From positions 744,001-808,000 of the forward strand of contig NZ_JAJEWI010000005.1 in assembly GCF_020687785.1 (NCBI RefSeq): 64,000 bases of DNA, given 5' to 3'. The notes below the pieces were generated by a model. It ran no database searches. It was not told where the DNA came from and saw only the letters and a list, made by a program, of their open reading frames with translations. Positions within the stretch are counted from its first letter, which is position 1; each line of letters opens with the position of its first letter. The stretch comes from Sphingopyxis yananensis. Its GTDB lineage: Bacteria; Pseudomonadota; Alphaproteobacteria; Sphingomonadales; Sphingomonadaceae. Made by a program: the position numbers and the translations under genes. Positions 63,670 through 64,000 of the stretch are shown here, piece by piece.

Positions 63670-64000
63670 TTATTCGGCGGGCAGAAGGACGCAGCCCGAC
63701 GTCCCCGCATAGCGCGCGGTGCGGGATGCGAGTAACGGTGCGCGGCCGATCACGCTTTTGGTGTCGGGATCATCGGTCAGGGAAATAAGCTCCATCCCCG
63801 GTTCAAAATCCGCTTCGCAGCTATTGATGTCGCGCCCTTGCACATAGCGGCAGGAGCAGCCGACACGGGCGGCATAGCTGGCCCCCAATTCGGCCTGCGC
63901 CTTGAAGGACGGGAATTTCCAAATGCCATAGCTCGTCAGCATCACCGCGATGATCAACACCCACGGCAAGCAACCGCCAGATTTGCGGGGCCGCCGTGCC
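63670..64000 (-). CDS. Membrane-anchored protein of unknown function (partial at right edge)
   Basis: The frame is open to the window edge, so the N-terminus is missing; ~109 residues are seen. A basic stretch (RRPRKSGG) and one hydrophobic segment (PWVLIIAVMLTSYGIWKF) suggest a membrane anchor. The outward part has four cysteines (GCSCRYVQGRDINSC and a later GCVLL), possibly paired. No family is recognised. A TTG at 63969 inside the frame is unlikely to be the start given the upstream coding-like continuation. Confidence 0.55.
   Translation of the reverse strand, partial: ARRPRKSGGCLPWVLIIAVMLTSYGIWKFPSFKAQAELGASYAARVGCSCRYVQGRDINSCEADFEPGMELISLTDDPDTKSVIGRAPLLASRTARYAGTSGCVLLPAE

Noticed and set aside
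1..64000. CRISPR arrays, insertion sequences, prophage or plasmid transfer genes
   Set aside because: No repeat-spacer array, transposase, integrase or structural phage gene was seen; the only repeats are short or are tRNA copies.

Overview
The window looks like a chromosomal segment of an alphaproteobacterium, most likely a member of the Sphingomonadales (Sphingomonadaceae-type). Evidence read from the sequence: a circularly permuted two-piece tmRNA with the tag ANDNDALALAA; gene orders leuS-lptE-holA, mfd-sdhE / recG, yqeY-dnaG-rpoD and carA-carB-greA; CobS/CobT beside a J-domain protein and BolA; DUF3576 and DOMON-like proteins; and moderately high GC with many Leu TTG codons. I cannot name a genus. 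There are no insertion sequences, phage genes, CRISPR arrays or rRNA genes, and composition is even, so this reads as core genome rather than an island.

Layout. 1-6.4 kb: 3' end of a multiheme c-type cytochrome cut by the window edge, a calcineurin-like phosphoesterase, a class A penicillin-binding protein, msrB, a YggS-type PLP protein, a degenerate ThiE-like protein and an exported protein. 6.9-13.5 kb: DUF3576 lipoprotein, leuS-lptE-holA, a small exported protein and an AEC transporter. 13.6-16.3 kb: two identical tRNA-Asn genes, NAD kinase and an EAL protein with a degenerate GGDEF domain. 16.3-25.7 kb: mfd-sdhE diverging from recG, a PilZ protein and tyrS separated by a hairpin, and a DOMON-like/NamZ-like pair. 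25.8-30.7 kb: an Amj-type lipid II flippase homologue, a MoxR / YGS-repeat protein / VWA operon, an unrecognised protein and a PspC protein. 31-41.6 kb: rpoD, dnaG, yqeY diverging from carA-carB-greA-rhomboid.

41.9-48.3 kb: MFS transporter, a LemA-TPM-TPM-NUDIX operon, mscL, tmRNA, and a CadR-like MerR regulator diverging from a cation-efflux gene across a textbook MerR operator. 48.3-55.9 kb: two acyl-CoA dehydrogenases (one resembling methylsuccinyl-CoA dehydrogenase), an aldehyde dehydrogenase, an acetolactate-synthase-like ThDP enzyme with a folded leader, and two exported proteins. 56-64 kb: cobT, an MFS transporter plus a tiny overlapping ORF, a DUF900 hydrolase lipoprotein, cobS, a zinc-finger/J-domain protein, bolA, an epoxide-hydrolase-like enzyme and a gene cut by the right edge.

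Most genes are housekeeping: translation (leuS, tyrS, tRNA-Asn, tmRNA), replication, repair and transcription (holA, dnaG, mfd, recG, rpoD, greA), arginine/pyrimidine precursor synthesis (carAB), envelope building (PBP1A, lptE, NamZ-like, Amj-like) and acyl-CoA/aldehyde metabolism. The most unusual signals are in non-coding DNA: a three-way-junction leader whose 15-bp stem covers the ribosome-binding site of the ThDP enzyme gene, two overlapping hairpins between carA and carB, a terminator-like hairpin abutting the pilZ start, and a 28-bp perfect palindrome upstream of an acyl-CoA dehydrogenase operon.
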